64,000 nt of DNA from UBA11051 sp964390495 (GCA_964390495.1 CAYMIN010000009.1:1-64000); one strand, 5' to 3'; shown: positions 8,379-16,709, counted from the first letter of the stretch. Numbers and translations are program-made. The notes: generated from the sequence alone by a model not told the origin.

Positions 8379-9350
8379 ATGAAACCGACTGAAGAGCAAA
8401 TGAAAGCAATGCTGCGGACGATGCTAACCATCCGCGGCTTCGAGGCGACCGCCCGCGCGCTCTATACGGCTAACTGGGAGAGCGGCAACTTTTTGGGCGC
8501 GCTGCATTCTTACGAAGGCCAGGAGGCCGTCGCCACCGGCGCGTGCGCCTGCCTGAGGCAGGACGACTATGTCTTCAGCACCCATCGCGGCCACGGGCAC
8601 TTCATCGCCAAGGGTGGGGACATCAAGGCAATGTTCGCCGAGCTACTCGGCAAGGAAGCCGGCTGCAGCCGCGGGCGCGGCGGCTCGATGCACATGTTCG
8701 ACCCCGGAAAAGGTCTGATGGGCGGCAACGGCATTGTGGGCGGCGGGATTCCCCTGGCCCTCGGACCCGCCTTCGCCGCCAACTACCTAGGTAGTGACCA
8801 GGTCACCGTCACCTTCTTCGGTGACGGCGCCTCCAGCCAGGGCGTATTTCATGAGTCGTTCAACTTGGCGGCGCTCTGGGACCTGCCCTTGATCTTCGTC
8901 TGCGAGAACAACCGCTATGCCGTGGGTACGCCGGCCTCTCAAGGCATTTCGGTGCCTAACCTATCGGTTCGCGCCGCCGGCTACGGCTGCCCTGGAGTGA
9001 CGGTGGATGGCGACGACCCGGTGGCCGTCTATGAGGCGGTCAGTGAGGCCATCGCCCACGCCCGCGCAGGTAACGGCCCCAGCCTCGTCGAGGCCGTGAC
9101 CCACCGGCATAGCACACACTGTATGGTTATGCGCGAAACTCGCGAAGAGCCGGAACTGGACAAAATGAAGGAGTATGACCCCATCCCCCGCTTCGAGCAG
9201 CGCCTGCAGGAAAGCGGCATCATCGGGGCCGACGAACTGACGCAACTCAAAGAGGAAGTGAGCCAACTCATCGAGGCGGCCGTGGCCTTCGCTGAAAACG
9301 CCGCCTTCCCTGATCCTGCGACGGTGGCCGATGGTCTGTGGGTAGGCTAG
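8379..9350 (+). CDS. 2-oxoacid dehydrogenase E1 alpha subunit (pyruvate/acetoin type)
   Basis: A 323-residue ThDP-dependent E1 alpha subunit. It has STHRGHGHFIAKG, the SRGRGGSMHMFD segment, and the ThDP motif starting at GDGASSQG (about residue 148) and closing at CENNRYA. With the following E1 beta it would decarboxylate a 2-oxoacid (or acetoin) and pass the acyl group to a lipoyl domain. The ribosome site AAAGGAA lies before ATG 8379. It sits in a block with transketolase subunits, another ThDP system. A mini-E2 lies 6 kb downstream, but no E3 gene is in the window. The substrate could be pyruvate, a branched-chain oxoacid or acetoin; sequence alone does not decide. Confidence 0.9.
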   Translation: MKPTEEQMKAMLRTMLTIRGFEATARALYTANWESGNFLGALHSYEGQEAVATGACACLRQDDYVFSTHRGHGHFIAKGGDIKAMFAELLGKEAGCSRGRGGSMHMFDPGKGLMGGNGIVGGGIPLALGPAFAANYLGSDQVTVTFFGDGASSQGVFHESFNLAALWDLPLIFVCENNRYAVGTPASQGISVPNLSVRAAGYGCPGVTVDGDDPVAVYEAVSEAIAHARAGNGPSLVEAVTHRHSTHCMVMRETREEPELDKMKEYDPIPRFEQRLQESGIIGADELTQLKEEVSQLIEAAVAFAENAAFPDPATVADGLWVG

Positions 9351-9361
9351 GCGGGGCCCGA

Positions 9362-9428
9362 ACTGCCGCGCACCCGGGCCTGCCAGCCCGAGGCAGTGCG
9401 CAGACGACATCGTCGGCATGAGAGGAGA
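9362..9428. repeat. Intergenic palindromic repeat, copy 2 (uninterrupted form)
   Basis: It matches copy 1 over about 65 bp with scattered changes (CTGCCGCG, CGGGCC..CAGCCCGAGG, GTGCGCAGACG, CGTCGGC). Its 3' end merges with the ribosome site of the E1 beta gene, so the repeat abuts the coding sequence. Confidence 0.78.
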
Positions 9429-9438
9429 ACTTAGAGCA

Positions 9439-10413
9439 TTGGCAAAGACGCGACAGGTTGTGTTCGCCCGAGCGCTCAATGAGGCGCTCCGTGAGGAGTT
9501 CGAGCGCGATGACAGCGTCTTCCTGGTCGGCGAGGAGGTCGGCGGGATCTTTGGTGTCACCAGGGGTCTGGACCGGCGCTTTGGTGAAAAGCGGGTGCGC
9601 TGCACCCCGATCTCGGAGGCGGCCTTCACCGGACTGGCCGTCGGCGCGGCGATGGTCGGCCTCCGGCCCATCGTCGAGATCATGTACCTCGACTTCGTCA
9701 CCGTTTGCTGGGACCAGATCGCCAACCAGGCGGCCAAGCTGCGGTATATGTCCGGCGGCCAGATCAGCCTGCCCCTGGTAATTCGCGGCCAGCAGGGCAA
9801 CCTCACCCGCGAGGCCGCCCAACATTCCCAACAGATCGAGGGCTGGTGCGCCCAAGTACCGGGGCTCAAGGTCGTGATGCCGGCCACCGTCGAGGACGCC
9901 AAGGGCCTCCTCAAGTCTGCCATTAGGGATGACAATCCGGTCATATTCGTCGAGCATCGCGGCCTCTATGACCTCAAGGGGCCTATGCCCAAAGGCGAGT
10001 ACACCACCCCGCTCGGTGTGGCCAAGGTCCACCGCGAAGGCACCGATATCACCGTTGTCGCCACATCCCTAGCCTTGCAGAAGGCACTGGCAGCGGCGGA
10101 AGCCCTCGCCGATGAGATCAGCGTGGAGGTGGTGGACCCGCGCACACTGGTGCCGCTAGATACGGAGACGATTCTGCAATCGGTACGCAAGACCGGCCGG
10201 CTGCTGGTGGCTCACGACGCCCCGGTGCGGCTGGGCTTCGGAGCCGAAGTCGTGCGCGCGGTTACCGAAGAGGCCTTCGCAGCTCTGCAGACAGCACCTC
10301 GTGTAGTCGGCGGAACCAATCTGCCGATGCCGTATAGCTCGGTGCTGGAGGACGCTTGCATCCCCAGCGAAGATGACATCACACAAGCTATCCGACAGGT
10401 GGTGAAGAGTTAG
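9439..10413 (+). CDS. 2-oxoacid dehydrogenase E1 beta subunit
   Basis: A 324-residue E1 beta (transketolase pyrimidine domain plus C-terminal domain). It has EALREEFERD.SVFLVGEEVG, TPISEAAFTGLAVGAA (the ThDP-activating Glu) and QQGNLTREAAQHSQ, as in AcoB/PdhB proteins. I prefer TTG 9439 because AGGAGAAC sits about 9 bases upstream and the resulting AKTRQ start matches the family; ATG 9418, in frame 21 bases earlier, overlaps that site and the end of the upstream repeat. It is separated from E1 alpha by repeat copy 2, and its stop codon touches the start of the aminotransferase. Confidence 0.88.
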   Translation: MAKTRQVVFARALNEALREEFERDDSVFLVGEEVGGIFGVTRGLDRRFGEKRVRCTPISEAAFTGLAVGAAMVGLRPIVEIMYLDFVTVCWDQIANQAAKLRYMSGGQISLPLVIRGQQGNLTREAAQHSQQIEGWCAQVPGLKVVMPATVEDAKGLLKSAIRDDNPVIFVEHRGLYDLKGPMPKGEYTTPLGVAKVHREGTDITVVATSLALQKALAAAEALADEISVEVVDPRTLVPLDTETILQSVRKTGRLLVAHDAPVRLGFGAEVVRAVTEEAFAALQTAPRVVGGTNLPMPYSSVLEDACIPSEDDITQAIRQVVKS

Positions 10414-11772
10414 ATGAGAAGCCATGATGAGTTGGTGGAGGCGGCTCGCAAGCACGTCTGGCTGCATTTCGCGCATTACGACGATATTGAGAAGCGGCCT
10501 AAGATCTTCGTGCGCGGCGAGGGGATGTATCTATGGGACGATGAGGGCAACAAGTACCTGGATACCTTCGCCTCGCTGCTGACTACTATCTGCGGCCATC
10601 ACCGCCCCGAAGTGCATGAAGCGGTGCAGAAGCAGATGGAGCAGCTTGAGTTCTTCCCGAATTACCATGATTGCTACACCATCCCCTCCATCGAGCTGGC
10701 CGAGAAGTTGGCCGAGATCATGCCGGGCGACCTCTCTGTCGCTTTCTTCACGGGCGGCGGCTCGGAAGCCAACGAAAGCGCTATGAAGATGGCCCGCCAG
10801 TACTTCTGGGAGCAGGGCCAGCGCTCCCGCACCGGCATCCTGGCCAAACGTTTCAGCTACACCGGCGCTACTATGGGCACGATGTCGGCCACCGGTATCC
10901 CCTGGTTCTGGGAGACCTTCCAGCCGCGCATGCCCGGCTACGGCTTTTTCAACCCGGAATGGTACTACCATCGCGAGCTGGGCCTCGCTGAGGAGCAAGC
11001 CGGCAAGATCGCCCTGCAAGACCTGGAGGAACTCGTGGAGTTTGAGGGGCCGGAATCTATTGCCGCCTTGATTATGGATCCGGTTTCCGGCTCCAACACC
11101 GGCTATTGGGTGCCCTCGGCCGCCTTCATGCAGGGCGTCCGCGAGCTATGTGACAAACACGGCATCCTCTTGATCTTCGACGAAATCCAAGTCGGCTTCG
11201 GCAAGAGCGGCAAATGGTTCTGCTGCGAGCACTGGGACGTGGTGCCCGACATCATGACCCTGGGCAAGGGCTTCTCCGGCGGCTATCTACCTCTCGCAGC
11301 GGCGGTAACCACCCAGAAGATCGCCGAGGTCTTCCGCAAGCCTGATGCGGAGTTCCGCCACGGCTTCACCTTCGGCGGCCATACCACCGCGTGCGCCGCA
11401 ACTTTGGCCAATATCGAGATTATCGAGCGCGAAAACCTCGTGGACAGGGCCGCCGAGATGGGTACCTACCTGCGCGAAAAGCTGGAGGCGCTATACAAGT
11501 ACCCCATCGTCGGCCACGTGCGCGGCATCGGCCTGCTGCTGGCCCTTGAGCTACTCGAGGACCGCAAGACCTGGAAGAAGCTGGAGCCGGAAGGCGAGAT
11601 CGGCGCCTGGGTGCGCGACCGCTGCTACGAGCTGGGCATGATCCTGCGCAACAACGACGACATCTTGGTCTTTGCACCCTCCTTGACCATCACCAAAGAC
11701 GAAGTTGACTACATGGTCGGCCTCACCGAGCAAGCGCTCGCAGAGGCGTGTGAGAAGTTCGGCAAAGGTTAG
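10414..11772 (+). CDS. Class III aminotransferase (PLP-dependent)
   Basis: A 452-residue fold-type I, class III aminotransferase. Visible hallmarks are FTGGGSEANESAMKMAR (phosphate-binding loop region), LIFDEIQVGFGKSG with the PLP-contacting Asp, and TLGKGFSGGYLP with the Schiff-base Lys at residue 285. The family moves amino groups between omega-amines or amino acids and pyruvate or 2-oxoglutarate; candidates include beta-alanine, taurine or glyoxylate aminotransferases. Its ATG directly follows the TAG of E1 beta, indicating co-transcription. Product 2-oxoacids or aldehydes could feed the adjacent E1 enzyme, but that is inference. Confidence 0.9.
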   Translation: MRSHDELVEAARKHVWLHFAHYDDIEKRPKIFVRGEGMYLWDDEGNKYLDTFASLLTTICGHHRPEVHEAVQKQMEQLEFFPNYHDCYTIPSIELAEKLAEIMPGDLSVAFFTGGGSEANESAMKMARQYFWEQGQRSRTGILAKRFSYTGATMGTMSATGIPWFWETFQPRMPGYGFFNPEWYYHRELGLAEEQAGKIALQDLEELVEFEGPESIAALIMDPVSGSNTGYWVPSAAFMQGVRELCDKHGILLIFDEIQVGFGKSGKWFCCEHWDVVPDIMTLGKGFSGGYLPLAAAVTTQKIAEVFRKPDAEFRHGFTFGGHTTACAATLANIEIIERENLVDRAAEMGTYLREKLEALYKYPIVGHVRGIGLLLALELLEDRKTWKKLEPEGEIGAWVRDRCYELGMILRNNDDILVFAPSLTITKDEVDYMVGLTEQALAEACEKFGKG

Positions 11773-11779
11773 GGAGAAG

Positions 11780-12823
11780 ATGGCATACCCCACGGTTCTG
11801 CAGGACGTACAGACTTGCATTGACCTCGGCGTGCCCTCCCGGGTGCCGATTTTCCTCCTGGGTGAGGAGTTCGATGTCGAGCAGTATGATATTGACTATC
11901 GCACCTACATCACCAGCCCGGAGGATATGGTCAACTGCTGGGTGCAGGCCGTCGCGCGCTTCGACTATGACTGGATTCTGCTGCATCCCGACGACTACAT
12001 CGAGTTCGAGCCGTTGGGCCTTGTGACGGCGGCAGATGAAAAGATCCCGCCATCGCCCATCGAGGAGTTGCCTGCAGATTACGACACTCTTAACAGCCTG
12101 GAAATACCCGATGCCCACAGCGCCGGGCGAATGCCGCATCATCTGGCCGGCCTGCAAGGCATCAAGGAGGCGATGGGCGACAGCATCTGCCTCGCGGGTC
12201 GCGTGGCGGCACCGTTCAGCTCGGTGTGCCTGCTTTACGGGGTGCAGGAAGCGCTGATGCTGATGATGACCGATCCGCAACTGTTCCGCGATACGGCCGA
12301 GTTCATGGCCGAATTGATGGTCTATTGGGCGCACGAGCAGATCAAGGCCGGCGCCGACGCCTTGTGGGTCGGGGATTGTGTGGCCTCATCGGGGTTCTTG
12401 TCGCCTGCGCACTACGAGGAGTTCGCCATGGCCGGAGCCGGCCGGGTCTGCGATGCCATCAAAGACGCCGGCGCATGGGCGATCTACCACGGTGGCGAGC
12501 CCTCTCTGCCCCACCTCCAACTGGCGGCTCAGTTCCAGCCGAGTATGCTCAATGTGGGCGAAGACCTTGACCTGGCGGTCGCCAAACAAGCCCTAGGCGA
12601 CCAAGTCTGTCTGTCCGGCAACCTCAACCCGATTCAGCTCTTCGAGGCCAAAGACCTTGCACTGGTAGCAGAGGAGACGCTTCGAGTTATCGAGGCCGGC
12701 AAGCCGGGCGGCGGATATATCTTCAACAGCGGTGAGGGCGTGCCTCGGCAGACTGACCCCGAGATCATCGCCACGATGATGCAGGTGGCAAAGGAGCACT
12801 GCTGGTACGACCAGCAGGACTGA
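11780..12823 (+). CDS. Uroporphyrinogen decarboxylase (UroD/MtaA/CmuA) superfamily protein
   Basis: A 347-residue UroD-fold protein. The C-terminal part keeps LSGNLNPIQLF, equivalent to the GNIDP segment of MtaA/CmuA methyltransferases, and NSGEGVPRQTDPE, which is typical of the family. In the corrinoid-linked methyltransferases a zinc site starts with HxC; here the aligned segment is HGGE at residues 237-240, so the Cys is missing. That argues against standard zinc thiolate chemistry. The start ATG 11780 has GGGAGAAG just upstream and follows the aminotransferase by 7 bp. Co-location with an MttB-family protein suggests methyl-group metabolism, but the altered site leaves the reaction open. 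Confidence 0.82.
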   Translation: MAYPTVLQDVQTCIDLGVPSRVPIFLLGEEFDVEQYDIDYRTYITSPEDMVNCWVQAVARFDYDWILLHPDDYIEFEPLGLVTAADEKIPPSPIEELPADYDTLNSLEIPDAHSAGRMPHHLAGLQGIKEAMGDSICLAGRVAAPFSSVCLLYGVQEALMLMMTDPQLFRDTAEFMAELMVYWAHEQIKAGADALWVGDCVASSGFLSPAHYEEFAMAGAGRVCDAIKDAGAWAIYHGGEPSLPHLQLAAQFQPSMLNVGEDLDLAVAKQALGDQVCLSGNLNPIQLFEAKDLALVAEETLRVIEAGKPGGGYIFNSGEGVPRQTDPEIIATMMQVAKEHCWYDQQD

Positions 12824-12828
12824 GTGAA

Positions 12829-13908
12829 ATGCAGCAGCACAAGGATACGCTAAACTGCGCTGTCGTCGGCTATGGCCGCTATCACGACTTCGGGCGGATG
12901 CACTGCCGCTGGATCAGCGCCTGCCAGGAACTCAACCTGGTCGCCGTTTGTGATATGGACCCACAGGCCCGCCAACGCGCCGGCGGCGATTTTCCCGATG
13001 CGCGCCTTTATGCTTCGGTCGCTGAGATGCTCGCCGATGACGACATTGACATGGTCAGCGTCGTCACTCCCCATTTCACCCATACCGAAATCGCCACCGA
13101 CTGCTTGCGGGCCGGCAAGCATGTAATCGTCGAAAAAGCGATGGCTACTAGCGTAGCCGACTGTACGGCCATGATTGAGGCCGCCGAGCGCGCCGGCCGC
13201 AAGCTGGCGGTATTTCACAATCGGCGCCATGACGGCAACTACCGCGCCATTCAGCGAGTAATCGCCGATGGCACCATCGGTGAGGTGTTCCACGTCGAGT
13301 GCTCGGAGGAAAGCTACACCGAGCCGCAGCAGTGGTGGTATTCCGAGCCCGACAAGTCCGGCGGGGCGCTGTTCTACTGGGGCCCTCATGCGGTGGACTG
13401 GGTGCTACACCTGGTGCCGTCGAGGGTGGCCCGGGTCGTCGGCGCCACCCAGAGGCGCGTCTGGTCACACGTGGACATCGCCGACGAGGTGCGCGCCTAT
13501 CTCTGGTTTGAGAACGACGCGACCGCCACTATCACCTTCTCCCGCATCGCCGCCATCCGCAAGCCTTTGTGGCGGATACTGGGCACCAAGGGTGGCATCG
13601 AGGATTCCAAGGTCGGCGTCTGCGAGGGCAACTACATCCCCCATTACCAGGAGCTGCTGGTGGGCGATGCCGGTGAAGGCCAGATCCGTGTGGTGACTGT
13701 GGATGGCGAGGAGAAAAGCGAGACTCTGGTTGACTATCTGGCCTCGGATTGGCTGACGTATTACCAGGACATGGCCGCCGCGGTCTTGCGCGATCAGCCG
13801 CTCCCGGTCACGGGAGAAGAGGGACGCATGACGGTGGCGGTCATGGCTGCGGCGCAGGAGTCGGGCGACCAAGGCGGAGTCATCATCGAGATGAGTGACT
13901 ATGAGTGA
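12829..13908 (+). CDS. Gfo/Idh/MocA family oxidoreductase
   Basis: A 359-residue NAD(P)-dependent sugar or inositol dehydrogenase-like protein. The N-terminal Rossmann fold begins VVGYGRYHDFGRMH (a longer loop than the usual GxGxxG), followed by VAVCDMD and the EKAMATSVAD segment, where EK is the family's EKP-type motif with the catalytic Lys. The C-terminal alpha/beta domain contains YWGPHAVDWVLHL, a match to the conserved G.H..D. It starts 5 bp after the UroD-like gene and overlaps the next gene by 8 bp. Substrates in this family are usually sugars, inositols or their acids. Confidence 0.9.
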   Translation: MQQHKDTLNCAVVGYGRYHDFGRMHCRWISACQELNLVAVCDMDPQARQRAGGDFPDARLYASVAEMLADDDIDMVSVVTPHFTHTEIATDCLRAGKHVIVEKAMATSVADCTAMIEAAERAGRKLAVFHNRRHDGNYRAIQRVIADGTIGEVFHVECSEESYTEPQQWWYSEPDKSGGALFYWGPHAVDWVLHLVPSRVARVVGATQRRVWSHVDIADEVRAYLWFENDATATITFSRIAAIRKPLWRILGTKGGIEDSKVGVCEGNYIPHYQELLVGDAGEGQIRVVTVDGEEKSETLVDYLASDWLTYYQDMAAAVLRDQPLPVTGEEGRMTVAVMAAAQESGDQGGVIIEMSDYE

Positions 13909-14188
13909 CAGCGCCGACGATGTTACGGTGCTGATCCCGGAGCCGCTGCGGGTCTACACCAACGGACACGCGCAGGTGAGCGTGCCGGCCGGCACCGTCG
14001 GTGAGGTGCTGTACCAGCTTGTCACCCGCTACCAGGAGATCGGGGCGCAGATAATTGACGAAGCCGGCGTTCTGCGACATGGCGTGACAGTTGCAGTCAA
14101 CGGCCAGGACATCCGCTTCGTCGGGCACCTCCAAGCTCCCGTGCGGCCCGGCGAGCAACTCCAGATCGTGGTGACGATGCTGGTCTAG
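13901..14188 (+). CDS. MoaD/ThiS-like ubiquitin-fold protein without C-terminal Gly-Gly
   Basis: A 95-residue protein that resembles sulfur-carrier proteins: strands RVYTNGHAQVSV, a helix TVGEVLYQLVTRY, then GVTVAVNGQDIRF and RPGEQLQIVVTMLV. In working MoaD/ThiS carriers the tail ends in Gly-Gly for thiocarboxylation; this one ends in TMLV, so it cannot be a standard carrier. It overlaps the end of the Gfo/Idh gene by 8 bp. A GTG at 13895 could extend it by two codons. It may be a structural partner of a neighbouring enzyme. Fold assignment is moderate and function is unknown. Confidence 0.65.
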   Translation: MSDSADDVTVLIPEPLRVYTNGHAQVSVPAGTVGEVLYQLVTRYQEIGAQIIDEAGVLRHGVTVAVNGQDIRFVGHLQAPVRPGEQLQIVVTMLV

Positions 14189-14255
14189 GAAACAATTCGT
14201 GCTCCCCCGCGTCGAAATAGATAGAAATTCGACATCGAGACACGGAGACGACCGG

Positions 14256-15407
14256 ATGCGTGTAAGGCGCCTCATCATAGCGATATGGGTATTGGTATTG
14301 CTTTTCAGTGCCACCGCGGTGCTGGCCAGGCAGTGGTCTGAGCAGCGCGAGCAGGCCGTCGGTGCCGAAGTTGCCGAGCAGATCGAGAAGCAGTACAAGC
14401 TCTGGGAGGACGAGGCGAGCCAGAAGCAGGTCGAGGAAATCCTAGCCGAATTGGTGCCACACACCGACCGCCCGGATGTTGAGTATCTGGTGAAACTGCT
14501 GGACAGTGATGAGGTCAATGCCTGCAGCATACCCGGCGGCCGCATCTACGTGCACCGAGGACTGATCGAGGAAGTCGAGTCCGTTGACGAGCTGGCCGCG
14601 GTAATGGCCCACGAGATTGCCCACAACTGCACTTATGACGCCATGGACCAGGCCGAGCGCAACCAGAAGCTATTCATCGGCGGGATCACGGCGGCGCTGG
14701 TGGCGATATTCGTCGGAGCCGACAGTAGCGAAATATCCGGCGTTCTGGCCGCCGGCTCGTATGTGCGCCAGGGGATTCTCAGCCGGTATTCCATTGACAT
14801 GGAGCAGCGCGCTGACCTCAACGCCATCCGCTATCTGGCGGCTAGCAAGTACAACCCCACCGGCCTGCTGACCTTTATGGAGCGGCTGCTGGCCCAGACC
14901 TACAAGACGGCGCGCCCCGACTACGGGATCTATGAGACCCACCCCCAGGCCACGGAGCGCTGCGCATATATCATCCAGGCCATCTATGACGCGGGGTTCG
15001 ACATCAATCGGCGTGCGGTAACTAAGTGGGACCCGCCCAGCTTTGAGAGCATCGGCCCTGAAGAAACGCAGATAGACCGCCAAACAGCGCCGGCCAAGAT
15101 ATCACTGTGGGGCGAAGAGCTGGTCACCCTATACTATGCCGGCGAATATCCGGGCATTGACAAGCGCGCCGAGGCCATCTGCAAGCACCTCACGGAAGCG
15201 CTCGCGGCGGGCCTGGTGCTGTACCAGATAGACACTGCTGAGACTGACGGAACCTCTACGATCACGCTGCGGGGTCAGCCGATGATGAAAATCTATCCCG
15301 AGGACGTGCAATCAGAAGCAAGCTCACCCCAGGCTGTGGCCGACGGCATCGTCAGGGCGCTGGCCAGAGCCATGCACCGGGAGGAGCTGGCGCGGCGGTA
15401 TCACTAG
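14256..15407 (+). CDS. M48 family zinc metalloprotease, exported or membrane-anchored
   Basis: A 383-residue protein with an N-terminal hydrophobic segment (IIAIWVLVLLFSATAVLA) that is a signal peptide or anchor, then an M48 peptidase domain with HEIAH at residues 119-123 and the downstream region MEQRADLNAIRYL supplying the third zinc ligand. NAC.IPGGRIYVHRGL is the usual M48 strand segment before the active site. Its likely role is envelope protein quality control, as for BepA/YfgC-like peptidases. The start ATG 14256 follows CACGGAGACG. It is unusual that a protease sits between a MoaD-like gene and a lipoyl-protein gene, and its stop abuts the next start, which implies co-transcription. 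Confidence 0.88.
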   Translation: MRVRRLIIAIWVLVLLFSATAVLARQWSEQREQAVGAEVAEQIEKQYKLWEDEASQKQVEEILAELVPHTDRPDVEYLVKLLDSDEVNACSIPGGRIYVHRGLIEEVESVDELAAVMAHEIAHNCTYDAMDQAERNQKLFIGGITAALVAIFVGADSSEISGVLAAGSYVRQGILSRYSIDMEQRADLNAIRYLAASKYNPTGLLTFMERLLAQTYKTARPDYGIYETHPQATERCAYIIQAIYDAGFDINRRAVTKWDPPSFESIGPEETQIDRQTAPAKISLWGEELVTLYYAGEYPGIDKRAEAICKHLTEALAAGLVLYQIDTAETDGTSTITLRGQPMMKIYPEDVQSEASSPQAVADGIVRALARAMHREELARRYH

Positions 15408-15914
15408 ATGGGCCAGCGCATCACCATCGAGAAGTGGGCCGAGAACCTCGAAGAAGTCACCCTTGCCCGCTGGCTGAAGGCCGAGGGCGACCACATCGTT
15501 GCCGGCGAAGTGCTGTGCGAGATCATCACCGATAAGGCCACCTTCGAGTACACCGCTGAGCAAGCCGGCACAATCGTCAGGATCTACGCCGCCGAGCGCA
15601 GTACCGTACCCGTCGGCTATATCATAGCCTTCCTCGCCACTGCCGGCGAGCAGCCGGACCCCGACATCGAGACCCACAATGAGAAGCTGCTTGCCGATAA
15701 CCAACAGCAGGCGCAACTGGACCTCGACGATATTCTCTCAGCCGCCGGTGGAAAACCTGCTCGACCGCGCGCAACCGCGGCCGCACGACGGCTGGCGCGC
15801 CAACTTCAGATTGACCTGCAGCAGGTCGCCGACTGGCTCAGTCCGCCCACCGAACTGATTACCGAAGACCACGTGCAAGCATACTTGAGCGACAAAGGGA
15901 GCAGCGGTGATTGA
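15408..15914 (+). CDS. Mini-E2: lipoyl domain plus peripheral subunit-binding domain, no acyltransferase core
   Basis: A 168-residue protein. Residues 1-80 form a biotinyl/lipoyl domain with the lipoylation motif ITDKATFEY (Lys 43). After a linker, residues about 122-160 (ATAAARRLARQLQIDL.. to ITEDHVQAYL) match the E3/E1-binding domain of E2 enzymes. The roughly 230-residue catalytic acyltransferase domain that normally follows is absent; the gene ends normally and overlaps the SDR start. The protein can carry an acyl group and dock E1 or E3 but cannot form the usual E2 core or transfer to CoA by itself. Start codon and stop are clean, with no sign of a frameshift remnant downstream. Confidence 0.85.
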   Translation: MGQRITIEKWAENLEEVTLARWLKAEGDHIVAGEVLCEIITDKATFEYTAEQAGTIVRIYAAERSTVPVGYIIAFLATAGEQPDPDIETHNEKLLADNQQQAQLDLDDILSAAGGKPARPRATAAARRLARQLQIDLQQVADWLSPPTELITEDHVQAYLSDKGSSGD

Positions 15915-16653
15915 CCTAAGCGGCAAAGTGGCGCTGGTGACGGGTGGCTCGCGAGGCTTGGGCCGGGCCATCGCGGTACAGCTCGCCGAAGCCGGCGCGG
16001 AGGTTGCGGTCAATTACCTGCAGAACGCCGCAGCGGCTGAAGAGACCGGTCGCCTCATCACCGAATACGGACGCCGCTGCATTCTCTGCCAGGCGGACGT
16101 GAGCGACCGCGAGGCCGTCAAGGCGATGGTCGAGCAGGTTTCCCAGGAATTGGGCGGGCCGGATATCCTAGTCAACAACGCCGGCATCATCAGCGACCAG
16201 TTCCTCGCCTTCATGAAGCCGGAGCAGTGGGAGAGCGTCATTGCCACCTCCCTGACCGGCGCCTTCAACTGCTGCCAGGCGGCCATGCGGCCGATGCTGA
16301 AAAAGCGCTGGGGTCGCATCGTCAATATCGCCTCTGATGCCGGCTTGATGGGCGACTTGCGGCGCACCAACTACGCCGCCGCCAAGGGTGGTTTGATCGC
16401 CTTCACTAAGGCGCTGGCGCGTGAGGTTGTCGCCCAGGGCATTGTCGTCAATGCGGTGGCGCCGGGTGTCATCGAGACCGACCTGATCGCTGAGATGACC
16501 GACAAGCAGCGCGAGCAGATGTGCCAATTGATCCCAGCCGGTCGGTTCGGGCGGCCTGAAGAGGTCGCTCCCCTCGTGGCATTTCTGTGCTCGCAGCATG
16601 CCAATTACATCACCGGCCAGGTCCTCAGCGTTGACGGCGGCCTCCGCATGTAG
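15907..16653 (+). CDS. SDR-family 3-oxoacyl-[ACP] reductase-like protein (FabG type)
   Basis: A 248-residue classical short-chain dehydrogenase. It has TGGSRGLGRAIA (cofactor loop), NNAG, IVNIASDAG with the catalytic Ser, and NYAAAKGG with Tyr 156 and Lys 160; the C-terminal YITGQVLSVDGGL is typical of FabG. It begins at GTG 15907 inside the end of the mini-E2 gene, so the two are translationally coupled. FabG-type enzymes reduce 3-oxoacyl thioesters with NADPH, but many SDRs with this signature act on other alcohols. The coupling to a lipoyl carrier and the ketosynthases 2 kb away favours a thioester substrate; this is inference. Confidence 0.88.
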   Translation: MIDLSGKVALVTGGSRGLGRAIAVQLAEAGAEVAVNYLQNAAAAEETGRLITEYGRRCILCQADVSDREAVKAMVEQVSQELGGPDILVNNAGIISDQFLAFMKPEQWESVIATSLTGAFNCCQAAMRPMLKKRWGRIVNIASDAGLMGDLRRTNYAAAKGGLIAFTKALAREVVAQGIVVNAVAPGVIETDLIAEMTDKQREQMCQLIPAGRFGRPEEVAPLVAFLCSQHANYITGQVLSVDGGLRM

Positions 16654-16680
16654 CGCCTGAATCGGCTGTAATTCCCCGAC

Positions 16681-16709
16681 TTGCAAAGCCCACCTGAATC
16701 GTTTATATT
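16681..16709 (+). promoter_or_regulatory. Sigma70-type promoter for the phosphate transporter operon
   Basis: TTGCAA (16681-16686), a 17-bp spacer and TATATT (16704-16709) lie 27 bp after the SDR stop codon. A transcript from here would have a leader of about 150 nt before the DUF47 gene. The elements are close to consensus with optimal spacing. Confidence 0.6.
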
